Source of the DNA: HK1 sp965215295
Lineage (GTDB): Bacteria > Pseudomonadota > Gammaproteobacteria > HK1
Assembly: GCA_965215295.1 (NCBI GenBank)
Contig: OZ244045.1
Location: 3,224,001-3,288,000, forward strand
Length of the DNA: 64,000 nt
Direction of reading: 5' to 3'
The notes under the pieces are model-generated. The model saw nothing but the letters and a program-made list of their open reading frames with translations, did no database searches and was not told the origin of the DNA. The position numbers were made by a program, and so were the translations under genes. Of this stretch, positions 1 to 8,898 are shown piece by piece. Numbering within the stretch: position 1 is the first letter of the stretch; each line of letters begins with the position of its first letter.

Positions 1-1
1 G

Positions 2-451
2 GGCGACCTGCACGACATCGGCAAGAAGATCGTGGCGATGATGCTCGAAGCGGCCGGCTTCACCGTGGTGGACCTCGGGGTCACGGTGCCGCCGGAGGAC
101 TTCATCGCCGCCATCCGCGAGCACCGGCCCCAGATCGTCGGCTTCTCCTCGCTGCTCACCACCACCATGAACATGCAGTGGGAGACGCTGAAGCTCATCA
201 CCGCGGAAGGGCTGCGCGAGGACGTGAAGGTGTTCGTCGGCGGCGCCCCGATCAGCCAGGCGTGGTGCGACAAGATCGGTGCCGACGCCTACGCGGCGGA
301 CGCGCTCATCGCGGTCGACAAGGCCCGGGCGTGCGTGAACGAGTTCGAGGCCTGGAAGGGCGGCGACCCCGCCCTGCACGCGGCGATGCTCGCCCTGGAC
401 GCGGAGCGCGAGGCGCAGAAGCTCGCGCAGGCCGAGGCGGCGGTGGGCTGA
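2..451 (+). CDS. Corrinoid (B12-binding) methyltransferase partner protein, 5'-truncated
   Basis: The reading frame is open from base 2, so the N-terminal helical cap lies outside the window. The first visible residues are GDLHDIGKKIV, the DxHxxG motif whose His is the lower cobalt ligand in MtbC/MttC/MetH-type cobalamin domains. A Rossmann-like B12 fold follows (VDLGVTVPPEDF, GFSSLLTTT, VFVGGAP). Proteins of this family carry a methyl group from a substrate-specific methyltransferase (methylamines, betaines, methanol) to a folate or CoM acceptor. The C-terminal 25 residues form a charged helix beyond the usual domain end. The substrate cannot be read from this protein alone; the methyltransferase presumably lies upstream. 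Family confident, substrate unknown. Confidence 0.92.
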   Translation, partial: GDLHDIGKKIVAMMLEAAGFTVVDLGVTVPPEDFIAAIREHRPQIVGFSSLLTTTMNMQWETLKLITAEGLREDVKVFVGGAPISQAWCDKIGADAYAADALIAVDKARACVNEFEAWKGGDPALHAAMLALDAEREAQKLAQAEAAVG

Positions 452-563
452 GGGTCGGGCGGGTCCGTTCGAGTGGGCCGAGACATCTTTCATCTTTCCG
501 GATCCCCGGGTCCCCGGATCCCGCGAGACGATGGGCCGCGAGATCCGTGACCACCGTGACGAA

Positions 564-1670
564 ATGTCCATCCCTCGCCTGAGTCCCAACGTGCTGCGGC
601 CCCTCGCCGGCGCGGCGGCGTGGCTGCTGCTCGGTCTGACCGGAATCGTCGGGGCGGGCTGGGGCTACGGACTGTTCTTCGCATCGCTGCTGCTGCTCGC
701 CGGGGCCGCGGTCGCCCTTGCGCTGCTGGCCCTGACCCGCGCCTTCGACACCGATCGGCTACGCGGCAGCGCCGCCTGGCTGGGGCTCATCGGGGCATGG
801 CTCTACGTGTGGGCGGTGGGCGCCCTTGCCGGCCACTACACCCACGAGACGTTCGCGGGGCGCATGGAGCTGCGGTGGATCCTGTTCGGCCCCGCGGTGC
901 TGGCCGCCCTGGTGGTGCTCGACATCGGGCTGTACCGGGCCCTCGTCGGCCGGAACCTGCCGACCTGGAACCGCTACCGGGGCGTGCTCCGCCGGGAGCT
1001 CGCCGACCCGCGGGCGATGCGCCGGACGCTGGTCGACGACGTCATCCTCCACCGCACGCTGCTGTCGGTGAGCGGCTTCCGCTGGCTCAAGCACACCCTC
1101 ATCTTCTGGGGCTTCGGGCTGATGTTCGCGACGGAGCTACTCGCGGTGTTCGTGCGCGAAGGGTTCCCGGCGTTCGGCTGGCCGGACGTCTGGGAGGTGG
1201 CGTCCCACCCGGTGCGGCTCGCTTTCGACTTCGTCTACGACTTCACCGGCCTGATGGTGCTGGTGGGGTGCGTGCTGGCCATCGGGTGGCGCATCAAGGT
1301 CGGCGGCGCCGAGGAGCGGAAGTACACCGATACGCCCACCGCGGTGTTCCTGCTCCTGGTGGTGTCGAGCGGCTTCGTGGTGGAGGGAATGCGTCTGGCC
1401 GCGCTCCCCTGGACGCTGCACGGCGTTTCGTTCGTGGGCAGCGCGTTCGCGATGGCGACGCCCGCCGCGGCGGGGCCGGGCTCCACGGCGTACGAAGTGC
1501 TGTGGCTGGTCCACGTGCTGGGGTCATGCGCGTTCATCGCCTGGGTGCCGGTGAAGCGCCTGGTGCACTCGTGCGCGACCCCGATGGGGCGGCTGATGCA
1601 CTCGCAGCGCGGACTGCTCGCGGCGAAGAAGCAGGCGGCGCTCACCGGACTGATGATGAGACGCACGTAA
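564..1670 (+). CDS. NarI/DsrM-like respiratory membrane subunit
   Basis: A 368-residue polytopic membrane protein with about seven hydrophobic segments from residue 10 to the C-terminus. It resembles the nitrate reductase gamma/DsrM/HdrE family of haem b-binding quinone-interacting subunits, with His residues near membrane segments (HRTLLSVSGFRWLKH, HPVRLAF, VHVLGS). It follows the corrinoid gene by about 110 bp on the same strand. A role in passing electrons from the quinone pool to a corrinoid-activating or oxidising complex is inference. The start at 564 is preferred to an in-frame ATG at 531 because the extra 11 residues are very polar; no clear ribosome-binding site decides it. Confidence 0.75.
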   Translation: MSIPRLSPNVLRPLAGAAAWLLLGLTGIVGAGWGYGLFFASLLLLAGAAVALALLALTRAFDTDRLRGSAAWLGLIGAWLYVWAVGALAGHYTHETFAGRMELRWILFGPAVLAALVVLDIGLYRALVGRNLPTWNRYRGVLRRELADPRAMRRTLVDDVILHRTLLSVSGFRWLKHTLIFWGFGLMFATELLAVFVREGFPAFGWPDVWEVASHPVRLAFDFVYDFTGLMVLVGCVLAIGWRIKVGGAEERKYTDTPTAVFLLLVVSSGFVVEGMRLAALPWTLHGVSFVGSAFAMATPAAAGPGSTAYEVLWLVHVLGSCAFIAWVPVKRLVHSCATPMGRLMHSQRGLLAAKKQAALTGLMMRRT

Positions 1671-1708
1671 CGCAACGGGATGGATGATCGACACGGGACC
1701 TGACGACC

Positions 1709-2530
1709 ATGGCCACCAACGTCATCGGCATATTCGGAAAGACCTGCAGCGCCAAGTCCGACGTGGCGCGCGAGCTCTCGCGCATGACCGGCAACAAGGT
1801 CAAGCACCCGGGCGAGATGATCACGACCCGCGCCCGCATGTCCGGCCTCGCCACCGGCCGGGACGTCGCGGACAAGTGGCATCGCGACGTCGACGGGGAC
1901 ACGGTCCGGGCGGCGGACGCGCTGGCCGGCCTCGACGAGCTCTGGATCATGGAGAGCGGCCTGCTCGACGCCGTGCTCGGACCGAGGGACGACGTGTTCT
2001 GGGTCGCGCTCCATGCGCGCGACGACGTGCGCGAAGCGCGCTGGCGCAAGCGCCGGGAGGAGATGGGAGGCCGCTCGCGCCAGATCGGCGAGAGCGTCGC
2101 CCGGCGCGACGCCGACGATGCGGCGCTGCGCGAACGGCTCTACGGCGCGGCCCCGAGCGGCGTCGAGCCCGCGCTCACCATCGACACCAGCGACAGGTCC
2201 CCGACCGACTGCGCGGCGGAGATCCTCGCGGCGTTCCAGAGCGAGACCGGCGTCGCCCTCTCCGTCGCCCGGGCGGAGATGGACAAGACCGCGACCCGCG
2301 GCATCGTGCCCGGTCCCTCGCGCGGCGTCATTCGTTCGTACACCCCGCACCGCCCGCCGTTCGGCGGCTACATCACCGACGAGACGAGCGGGAAGGACCT
2401 CTACGTGCACAAGTCCGCGGTCGCGGGCGCCGGCATCCCGGGCCTCGAAGCCGGGCAGCGCGTGACCTACGACATCGTCGAGGACGGCTTCGGGGGCTTC
2501 AAGGCGTCGGAGCTCGCGGTCGAGGCATGA
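1709..2530 (+). CDS. Cytidylate-kinase-like P-loop kinase fused to a cold-shock domain
   Basis: The N-terminal ~190 residues start with a P-loop (GIFGKTCSAKSD, ending in KS) and contain an Arg-rich lid (RWRKRREEMGGR), as in the cytidylate-kinase-like family. About 40 residues of linker lead to a C-terminal cold-shock/OB domain from about residue 205 (GVIRSYTPHRPPFGGYITDE, then DLYVHKSAV and VTYDIVEDGFGGFKA). The DLYVHKS stretch corresponds to RNP-2 (VFVHxS); the RNP-1 region is changed to FGGYI. The product may phosphorylate a nucleotide while binding nucleic acid, but both substrates are unknown. It lies 38 bp after the NarI-like gene, probably in the same operon. Confidence 0.7.
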   Translation: MATNVIGIFGKTCSAKSDVARELSRMTGNKVKHPGEMITTRARMSGLATGRDVADKWHRDVDGDTVRAADALAGLDELWIMESGLLDAVLGPRDDVFWVALHARDDVREARWRKRREEMGGRSRQIGESVARRDADDAALRERLYGAAPSGVEPALTIDTSDRSPTDCAAEILAAFQSETGVALSVARAEMDKTATRGIVPGPSRGVIRSYTPHRPPFGGYITDETSGKDLYVHKSAVAGAGIPGLEAGQRVTYDIVEDGFGGFKASELAVEA

Positions 2531-2614
2531 CCGGGGGCGGCATCGGCGTCCGGGCAAGGCGGCGGCCGGCGGCAAGCGCGAGCGGCCGCACGATGGCGGC
2601 GGTGGCGCGCTGAC

Positions 2615-2896
2615 GTGCCGACCCTCGGCCGGATCATGCGCTCGGAGATCGGCGAAGAGCGGTTTCGCGCGACCGATGCGTTCGTGCATCGCGAGGAGCA
2701 GGTAACCGCGATGAAGCTCGCGACCGGCGCCCCCTGCGCCGGCCATGGCGCGATGTTCGCGCCCTGGCCGGGGCCGGAGACGGGTGTCGAGCGCTGGTAC
2801 CTGCTCGAGAGCGGCCGGGCGGTCGGGATCTCCGGCGCGGGGAGCGCGTCGCCGCGCCTGCACCTGTGCGACGCGGGCTCCGGACCCACCTCATGA
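2615..2896 (+). CDS. Small hypothetical protein
   Basis: A 93-residue ORF with a GTG start at 2615 and an alternative ATG at 2636. I do not recognise a family. The middle (VERWYLLESGRAVGI) looks like genuine protein and the ORF fits between co-oriented genes. The last 15 residues are low-complexity, so the coding call is tentative. Confidence 0.4.
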   Translation: MPTLGRIMRSEIGEERFRATDAFVHREEQVTAMKLATGAPCAGHGAMFAPWPGPETGVERWYLLESGRAVGISGAGSASPRLHLCDAGSGPTS

Positions 2897-2950
2897 GCGA
2901 GGCCGTCGAGTCGCCGGGCCCCGCGGCGCATGGAAGGGACGCGGCCTGAC

Positions 2951-3211
2951 ATGGACAGACCTCGCTCCCCGCAGATCGGACCGTACCCCGTGATGGTCGA
3001 GGAGGGCCGCACCTACCGCTGGTGCAGTTGCGGGCTCAGCGCGGACCAGCCCTGGTGCGACGACTCCCATGAAGGCACCGGCTTCGAACCGATCGAGTTC
3101 GTCGCCCCGATCACGGCCGAGTTCTACATGTGCGGCTGCAAGGGCTCCGACAACAAGCCCTGGTGCTTCGGCAACTGCACCGGGCACGCGGTCCGGGCGG
3201 AGCGCTCGTGA
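2951..3211 (+). CDS. Double CDGSH-type iron-sulfur protein
   Basis: An 86-residue protein with two CDGSH-like motifs. The first, CSCGLSADQPWCDDSH (about residues 27-42), keeps the C-x-C-x8-C-x3-H ligand set. The second, CGCKGSDNKPWCFGNC (about residues 61-76), has Cys where the fourth ligand His should be, so it would bind its cluster with four Cys or not at all. CDGSH proteins carry redox-active, labile [2Fe-2S] clusters. No membrane anchor is seen, so it is probably cytoplasmic. Start chosen at ATG 2951; an in-frame upstream ATG at 2930 would add seven residues. Confidence 0.88.
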   Translation: MDRPRSPQIGPYPVMVEEGRTYRWCSCGLSADQPWCDDSHEGTGFEPIEFVAPITAEFYMCGCKGSDNKPWCFGNCTGHAVRAERS

Positions 3212-3232
3212 ACGACTCGATCCCGCGTATCC

Positions 3233-3272
3233 ATGTCCATCCGGGGGTCCATCCCGGGGTCCATCCCCGGGG
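3233..3272. repeat. 12-13 bp tandem repeat, about three units
   Basis: Three near-identical units of the form TCCATCCCGGGG lie between the CDGSH gene and the next ORF. The number of C or G residues varies by one between units, as expected from replication slippage. Confidence 0.7.
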
Positions 3273-3329
3273 ACATGGGCCGACGGGACGCACGGCGTCC
3301 GGGATGGACGCGAGCGCACCGGGCCGTCC

Positions 3330-3665
3330 ATGAACGGCGACGGCACCTTAGGCGACGACACCGTATTCGAGGTGATCGTGCGCCACAACGCGGTGCAGGC
3401 GATCCGCAGGGTGCCGCGTGCGCGGGACATGCACGTCCCCGAGTCGAACCTCGCCGTCACCACCGAGCTCGCCCGCAACCACCGGCGCCACGGCTGCATC
3501 GACGGCTGTTACCGGTTCGACGAGCCCGAGCGCGCCCGGAGCTTCGCGGTGCTGGCGCTGGATTTCGTCAAGCGCATGCTCGAAAAGCGCATCGAGCACA
3601 TCGAAGCGCTCGACACCGGAGCGGAGTTCGAGGCCCCCGAGCAGGCGGCGTCACGGAGGCGGTGA
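3330..3665 (+). CDS. Hypothetical protein, 111 aa
   Basis: Unrecognised protein starting at ATG 3330. It has a beta-rich start (VFEVIVRHNAVQAIRRV), a central segment with two Cys (HGCIDGCYRF) and a long amphipathic C-terminal helix (SFAVLALDFVKRMLEKRIEHIEAL). The composition and codon pattern look real. It is the last gene of the rightward set that starts with the corrinoid protein and is convergent with glnT. Confidence 0.6.
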   Translation: MNGDGTLGDDTVFEVIVRHNAVQAIRRVPRARDMHVPESNLAVTTELARNHRRHGCIDGCYRFDEPERARSFAVLALDFVKRMLEKRIEHIEALDTGAEFEAPEQAASRRR

Positions 3666-3759
3666 GCCGCGGACGGCGGATCGGGGTCCGCCATGCCCAT
3701 GCGCCATGCCGCGGCCCGGCCCGCGACATGGTTCCACCTTTCTTCAGCAGTCGATCTCT

Positions 3760-5064
3760 TCAGCAATCAAGCGTCGTCGTGCGCTCCCACTCCGTGAGGT
3801 GCTTCGAGTACTCGTCCCACTCCTGCATCTTGAGCTTGACGTAGGAGGCGGAGAACGAGTCGCCGAGGGCCGCCTTGAGCGCTTTGTCCTCGTCGAACGC
3901 GCGGACCGCATCCAGGAGGTAGAGCGGCAGCCGGCGCGCCCGGACCTTGTGCCCTTGCGCGTACATGTCGACGTGGCTCGGCTTGCCGGGGCTGCGGTCG
4001 TTGTCGATGCCGTCGAGCCCCGCCGCGATGATCCCCGCGTGCAGCAGGTACGGGTTCACCGCGCCGTCGGCGAGCCGCAGCTCGAAGCGCCCCGGGTCCG
4101 GGATCCGCACCATGTGGGTGCGGTTGTTGCCCGACCACGTGACCGCGTTCGGCGACCACGTCGCGCCCGATGTGGTGACCGGTGCGTTGATGCGCTTGTA
4201 GCTGTTCACGCAGGGATTGGTCAGCGCGCAGAGCGCCTCGGCGTGGTGAAGGATGCCGCCGAGGAACTGGTGCGCGAGCTTCGAGAGCCCGAGCTCGTCG
4301 CTCTTGTCGAGGAACAGGTTCCGGCGCCTGGTCTTGTTCCAGGCCGAGACGTGCGCGTGGCAGCCGTTGCCGGTGAGGTGCGCGAACGGCTTGGGCATGA
4401 ACGTCGCGCGGATCCCGTGCTTTTCCGCGATCGACTTCACCATGAACTTGAAGAACGCATGGCGATCCGCGGTGACCATGCAGTCGTCGTAGTCCCAGTT
4501 CATCTCGAACTGGCCGTTGGCGTCCTCATGGTCGTTCTGGTACGTGCCCCAGCCCAGAGCCAGCATGGCGTCGCAGATCTCGGAGATGACGTCGTAGCGG
4601 CGCATCAGCGCCGACTGGTCATAGCAGGGCTTGGCGTCGATATCGCGCGGGTCCGAGATCGCAGTCCCCGAGGGATCGATGAGGTGGTATTCGGCCTCCA
4701 CTCCGGCTCGCACCACGAGACCTCTCTCGGCCGCGGCGTCGATCATCCGTGCCAGCACCCGACGCGGCGCCTGGTCCACCGACGCACCGTCCATCACCAG
4801 GTCGCCCGCGACCCACGCCACCTCCGGCTTCCACGGGAGCCGGACGAGGCTCGCCGGATCGGGCACCGAGAACATGTCAGGACAGGCCGGCGTCATGTCG
4901 AGCCACGTTGCGAATCCCGCGAACCCCGCGCCGTCCTGCTCCATCGCCCCCGCCGCCGAGGCCGGGACCAGCTTCGAGCGCTGTGCGCCCCGCAGATCGG
5001 TGAAGTTGAACAGGAAGTACTTCACGCTATGCTTGTTCGCGAATGCTTCGAGCTTGCCGGCCAT
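3760..5064 (-). CDS. glnT: Type III glutamine synthetase (GlnT family) or gamma-glutamylmethylamide synthetase
   Basis: A 434-residue GlnT-type enzyme, matching the usual length of this family. The N-terminal beta-grasp domain is followed by the catalytic core: metal-ligand EAEYHL, ExxxxQFEMNW, the GNGCHAH motif, and the NRTHMVRIP / GRFELRLADG nucleotide and metal region. It ligates ammonia, or in the closely related GmaS enzymes methylamine, to glutamate using ATP. The corrinoid gene on the other side of this block makes a methylamine-related role plausible, but the sequence alone does not separate GlnT from GmaS. Confidence 0.85.
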   Translation of the reverse strand: MAGKLEAFANKHSVKYFLFNFTDLRGAQRSKLVPASAAGAMEQDGAGFAGFATWLDMTPACPDMFSVPDPASLVRLPWKPEVAWVAGDLVMDGASVDQAPRRVLARMIDAAAERGLVVRAGVEAEYHLIDPSGTAISDPRDIDAKPCYDQSALMRRYDVISEICDAMLALGWGTYQNDHEDANGQFEMNWDYDDCMVTADRHAFFKFMVKSIAEKHGIRATFMPKPFAHLTGNGCHAHVSAWNKTRRRNLFLDKSDELGLSKLAHQFLGGILHHAEALCALTNPCVNSYKRINAPVTTSGATWSPNAVTWSGNNRTHMVRIPDPGRFELRLADGAVNPYLLHAGIIAAGLDGIDNDRSPGKPSHVDMYAQGHKVRARRLPLYLLDAVRAFDEDKALKAALGDSFSASYVKLKMQEWDEYSKHLTEWERTTTLDC

Positions 5065-5520
5065 CGGACTCCTCCCCCCTTATCCGAAACGTCGTGCGCA
5101 AATTGACGATGAGTTGTTCGCGGCTTGTGGATTCCCGCCACCCGCTTTCCCGGGCGTCAGCTCCGCGGGATTGGCAGGCCGCGGCGTCGAATGCTCTCCG
5201 TCCTTCCGGCGTTCGAGGCCGCGCCTGAAGACGGCGAGTCTAACCGGTTTGGCGGCGGCGGGCGCGAGCCATGCACTTCCCGACCAGGACTTTCCCACGC
5301 TGGCCGATCATCCACGCCGGGTTGGCAGGAGCGCCCTCATTCGTGCCCTCGGGATGTCCCGCGGGCCCCGTTGATGCAGCCGAGCGGCCCGAGCGCCATC
5401 CCGGTCCCTCGTTGCCATGAGGAACCGTAGCGTGGGATGACCCTGACTTCCCAACCGGAGTCGGCGTTGATTGGGTACGATGCCGGGGACCGATGCGTCG
5501 TCACCGCGAGGAGTCCCGTC
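5065..5520. other. Intergenic region upstream of glnT and the carbamoylase relic
   Basis: No convincing ORF. A possible ribosome-binding site (GAGGAG) lies about 8 bases before the ATG at 5521. A REP-like GGATTCCCGC word occurs at about 5128 and again at about 37737. Confidence 0.5.
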
Positions 5521-5791
5521 ATGTCCCGCCGTCTCGTTACCGCAGCCGCGCAGCTCGGTCCCATTCACCGCGCGGATTCACGTCGGCGGCTCGTGCATCA
5601 TCGCCCCGACCGGCGAGATCGCGGCGGTGGCGATGACCGAGGACGACGAGCTGGTGACCTGCGACATCGACTTCTCCCTCGGGGACTACATCAGGCGCAC
5701 CGTGTTCAACTTCGAGAAGTACCGGCGCATCGAGCACTATGGAATCATCACCGAGCAGACCGGGGTGGTCCCGAGCCCGGAGAATGGATAG
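5521..5791 (+). pseudogene. N-carbamoyl-D-amino-acid hydrolase remnant with internal deletion
   Basis: Bases from 5521 encode the first ~20 residues of a carbon-nitrogen hydrolase (MSRRLVTAAAQLGPIHRAD). At about 5575 the homology jumps to another frame and continues as the C-terminal ~75 residues (GGSCIIAPTGEI, CDIDF, FNFEKYRRIEHYGII) typical of D-carbamoylases. The family is about 300 residues long, so roughly 200 central residues are gone, including the Cys and Lys of the Glu-Lys-Cys triad. It cannot be functional. Confidence 0.85.
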
Positions 5792-5840
5792 TGGCGGACC
5801 GAACACGGCGTGACTCGAGAGCGCGGCGACGTCGAAACGC

Positions 5841-6479
5841 GGCGAGGCAACCGCCCTGCGTGGCTACACCAACGTGAAGGGCACGTGGAACACGGTCCAG
5901 GCCGCCCGGGAAGCGGGGATCCGCAAGGTCGTGCTGGCGTCGAGCGTCTCCGCGACCGGAATCGGGGGGATGCGTCCCGACTTCCCGCCCGCGTACCTGC
6001 CGGTCGACGAGGCGCACCCGATGAAGCCGGCTCACGCCTACGGCGTCGGCAAGCTTGTGGTCGAGGACATCGCACGCGGGCTTGCGCTGCAAGGCGACAT
6101 CTCGATCACCTGTCTGCGACCGGTGGCGGTGGTCGTCGATTCGAACCTGGGGCGGACCGTCGATCGTGCCGCGGACCCGGACCACCGCTGGCTCGCGGCC
6201 TACGTCACCGGGGAGGGCACGGGCCGGGCCTTCGCCGCGGCGCTGGAGTACGACGTGGCGTTCGATGCGATGTTCGTCGCCGCGGACGACTCTGCGTCGG
6301 AGGTGCCGACGCTGGAGCGGCTGGCCGGGGTGTTCGGATCCGCTCCGCCAGCTCGCGATTCGGAATGGTTCGAGCGGGATCCCCGAAGGTCGCCGATCGA
6401 TGCGACCCGAGCGAAACGGTGTCTCGGGTGGCGGCCTGCGTCGCCGTGGGCAGAGGTGGCGGCGGGGCTTGATACATAG
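5841..6479 (+). pseudogene. NAD-dependent epimerase/dehydratase (extended SDR), N-terminally truncated
   Basis: The frame shows the middle and end of an extended SDR: YTNVKGTWNTVQAA, VVLASSVSATG (active-site Ser strand) and the catalytic YxxxK motif as YGVGK. It continues through the substrate domain to the TAG at 6477-6479. The NAD-binding GxxGxxG and the first ~70 residues are absent and no upstream start is in frame, so this is a truncated gene. The only internal start is a GTG at 5874. It is separated from the next gene by 9 bp. Confidence 0.75.
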
Positions 6480-6488
6480 GATTGCACG

Positions 6489-7406
6489 GTGCTCGGGCGC
6501 ATCCCGTCCAAAGGCTTCCTGTATGCGATGCGCGGCGTCGCGCGGATGCCGTGGAGTGCGCAGCGGGCGCTCGGCGCCGTCATGGGCTGGCTGCTGTACC
6601 GTCTCATGCGGCGACGGCGCAGAATCGCGGAGGCTAATCTGGCGCTTTGCTTTCCCCGACTCGACGAGGCGGAGCGCACGCGGATCGTTCGCCGCCACTT
6701 CCGGTCACTGGGCCTCGGTCTGATCGAGATCGCGATCGCCTGGTGGGGCAACGACGAGAGGATCATGGAACGGGCTCGGATCGTCGGCTCCGAGCACCTG
6801 GAGGCGGCGTTGTCACATGGAAGGGGCGTCATTCTGTTCGGCGGACACTTCACCACGTTCGAGATCGGGGGACGCATCATGGCATCGCGCTTCCCAGTCG
6901 GCGCGACATATCGTCCGCACAACGATCCGTGGTGGGACACCACGATTCGCGCCGGGCGGAAGCGTTATCTTTCGGAGCTGGTCAAGTACAAGGACGCCAG
7001 AGCAATGATCCGGTACCTCGCTCGGAACCGGATCCTGTGGTATGCGCCGGATCAGGACTACAGCGGCCGCCGCCGCGTCTTCGCACGATTCTTCGCCGAG
7101 CCGGCGGCGACGACGACCGCCACCGCTTGGCTCGCGCGCAGAAGCGGCGCCAGAATCGTCCCATACGCGTCGCATCGCCGCGTGGACGATTCGGGTTGGG
7201 ACGTGGTACTCAGCCCGGCCCTTGAAGACTTTCCCAGCGGTGACGACTTGGCCGACGCGGAGCGACTGAGCGCAGTGCTCGAGACCCGGATCGAACGCAG
7301 CGTCGAGCAGTATCTGTGGGTTCATCGCCGCTTCAAGACCCGCCCGCCGGGAGCGCCGCCTGCGTATGGTGCGGGATTGCTGCGGGGCCGGGCGGGAAAG
7401 GGCTGA
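6489..7406 (+). CDS. Lipid A acyltransferase (LpxL/HtrB family)
   Basis: A 305-residue inner-membrane acyltransferase starting with GTG. The catalytic HxxxxE motif is present as HFTTFE (about residues 118-123), followed by the conserved TYRPHNDPWWD and APDQDYS segments. LpxL-type enzymes transfer a fatty acyl chain from ACP to the Kdo-lipid A precursor at the cytoplasmic face of the inner membrane. It opens the rightward LPS block. Which acyl position it serves (LpxL, LpxM or LpxP type) cannot be decided here. Confidence 0.88.
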   Translation: MLGRIPSKGFLYAMRGVARMPWSAQRALGAVMGWLLYRLMRRRRRIAEANLALCFPRLDEAERTRIVRRHFRSLGLGLIEIAIAWWGNDERIMERARIVGSEHLEAALSHGRGVILFGGHFTTFEIGGRIMASRFPVGATYRPHNDPWWDTTIRAGRKRYLSELVKYKDARAMIRYLARNRILWYAPDQDYSGRRRVFARFFAEPAATTTATAWLARRSGARIVPYASHRRVDDSGWDVVLSPALEDFPSGDDLADAERLSAVLETRIERSVEQYLWVHRRFKTRPPGAPPAYGAGLLRGRAGKG

Positions 7407-7958
7407 GTCCGGAAGGGATCCCGCCAATCCAGTCGGCGCCGGGAACCACATCGTCGGTCGGGATGACCACGAAGCCCGGGGGATGTGTCTTGCGGCCCGC
7501 AAGGACGGGATCGAAATTCTGGCGGTGTGGTGCCGCGGCCGAGAAGCGACCATTCCGAACGGTCGGCGGCTGATTCGGAAGCAACATCCAGGCAACGCTG
7601 CAACGCTGATGCGAGGTTCGCGATAGCGTTGTCGCGTCCGTTGGGCTTGCTCATGGTGCGTCCTCGTTCGGTACGTAGAGGGTTTCGTTCGAATCGTACA
7701 TCAGGAACGCTTTCCCGCGCTGAAGGTGGCACCAACGTGTATGGAGGCGTTGGCGCCGTATCGGCCGTCGCAGCGCTACGTGCTGGTTGACACGAGGGCG
7801 TTGGGGGTCGAGGATTTGTCGGCCGGGAGCCGGGTGTCGGCGCTGGTGGAATTGGAGAACAGCCCGACTGCGGCTCTGCTCGCCGCTGATGGCCTGTGGG
7901 GTTCCGGTGGTCGCGACGACCGTCGGCGCTTTCAACGAATTGGATACCATTTTACAGT
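7407..7958. other. Degenerate region with glycosyltransferase relic
   Basis: No intact gene. On the + strand, about 7894-7950 encodes MACGVPVVATTVGAFNELD, the same GT4 segment found in the broken gene at 31868-32513, so a shared ancestral glycosyltransferase ended here. On the - strand, about 7650-7735 reads as the end of one protein (HLQRGKAFLMYDSNETLYV) overlapping a new ATG by ATGA; that second frame is then broken. I do not recognise these two remnants. Confidence 0.6.
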
Positions 7959-8858
7959 ATGAACGAACATCCCATGCCGGCTCCACGATGGAGTGCTCCG
8001 TTCGCGGAGTGGTTCTTGAGACTGGCCGCAAGCGGTTGGATACCCGCGAAATGGTTTCTGCCTGCACTGCCCCGGATGCCGGACAGAGCGGCGAAAACCG
8101 GTCGGTTGAATCTGGAAATTGTCAGCCACTGCTGGAGCTACGCGCATATGCTCGTGTACCAGTTGGGCTCGCTGGTCCAATTTCCGCCCGGCAAGGCCAC
8201 GGTGACGATGACCGTGTACTACTGCCGCGAAGACCGCCGTACGGTGAGGTTGCTCGAACATTTCTCGACACTGCGTGTTTCCGGGGTCGTCTGGAACTGG
8301 CGGGCACTACCCCGGCGGATGTTGTTTCGCCGTGCCATCGGACGCAATCACGCTGCGCGCAATACGAGGGCGGACTGGATCTGGTTCGCTGACTGTGACC
8401 TGATGTTTCGTGAAGGTTGTCTGGATTCCTTGGCGGACGCCCTGCAAGGCCGGCGGGACGCTCTCGTCTTTCCGCGGGCAGAGCGTTGTACTTTGCTGCT
8501 GGATGATACGGATCCGATGATCGCGGCGGGACGTGAGCAGATAGACGTTCTGGACGTGGATACCGGACGGTTCAAGGAGCAGACACGCACCCGGGCAGTC
8601 GGTGCATTTCAGATTACCCATGGCGACATCGCCCGCTCGGTTGGGTACTGCGAATGTCTGTCCTACTACCAGAGGCCGTCCGACAGGTGGTGCAAGACCC
8701 ACGAGGACAGGGCCTTCCGATGGCTCTTGCGGACGAATGGAATCGCCTTGGACATCCCGAGCGTCTATCGTATTCGCCATGCATCCAAGGGGCGCGATAC
8801 GGGCAGCTCGCTGAACACCAGACTGCGCCGTTGGATCAGGCGGCTCAAGTCCAAGTGA
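7959..8858 (+). CDS. Glycosyltransferase, family 2-like (GT-A fold)
   Basis: A 299-residue protein starting at ATG 7959. It has a GT-A core: VTMTVYYCREDRRTV near residue 80, NTRADWIWFADCDLMF with the metal-binding DCD about residue 149, and a downstream TRAVGAFQITHG. No membrane helices are evident. It probably adds a sugar to the LPS core or O-unit at the cytoplasmic face. It is 41 bp upstream of kdkA on the same strand. An in-frame start at 7896 exists but lies inside the old glycosyltransferase relic. Confidence 0.75.
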   Translation: MNEHPMPAPRWSAPFAEWFLRLAASGWIPAKWFLPALPRMPDRAAKTGRLNLEIVSHCWSYAHMLVYQLGSLVQFPPGKATVTMTVYYCREDRRTVRLLEHFSTLRVSGVVWNWRALPRRMLFRRAIGRNHAARNTRADWIWFADCDLMFREGCLDSLADALQGRRDALVFPRAERCTLLLDDTDPMIAAGREQIDVLDVDTGRFKEQTRTRAVGAFQITHGDIARSVGYCECLSYYQRPSDRWCKTHEDRAFRWLLRTNGIALDIPSVYRIRHASKGRDTGSSLNTRLRRWIRRLKSK

Positions 8859-8898
8859 ACCCACCACCGTCCTGCGAAGATCGTCGCTCAGTCGAATC

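Noticed and set aside
1235..2863. 542-aa ORF on the - strand over the NarI-like and kinase genes
   Set aside because: Antisense to two genes with clear domains and shows only biased composition.
5110..5180. REP element family
   Set aside because: GGATTCCCGC occurs only twice clearly (about 5128 and 37737), too few to support a repeat family from this window.
7322..7735. A 137-aa - strand gene beginning MVPPSARES
   Set aside because: The frame is broken relative to the short protein-like pieces on this strand and no family could be recognised; left as a remnant region.
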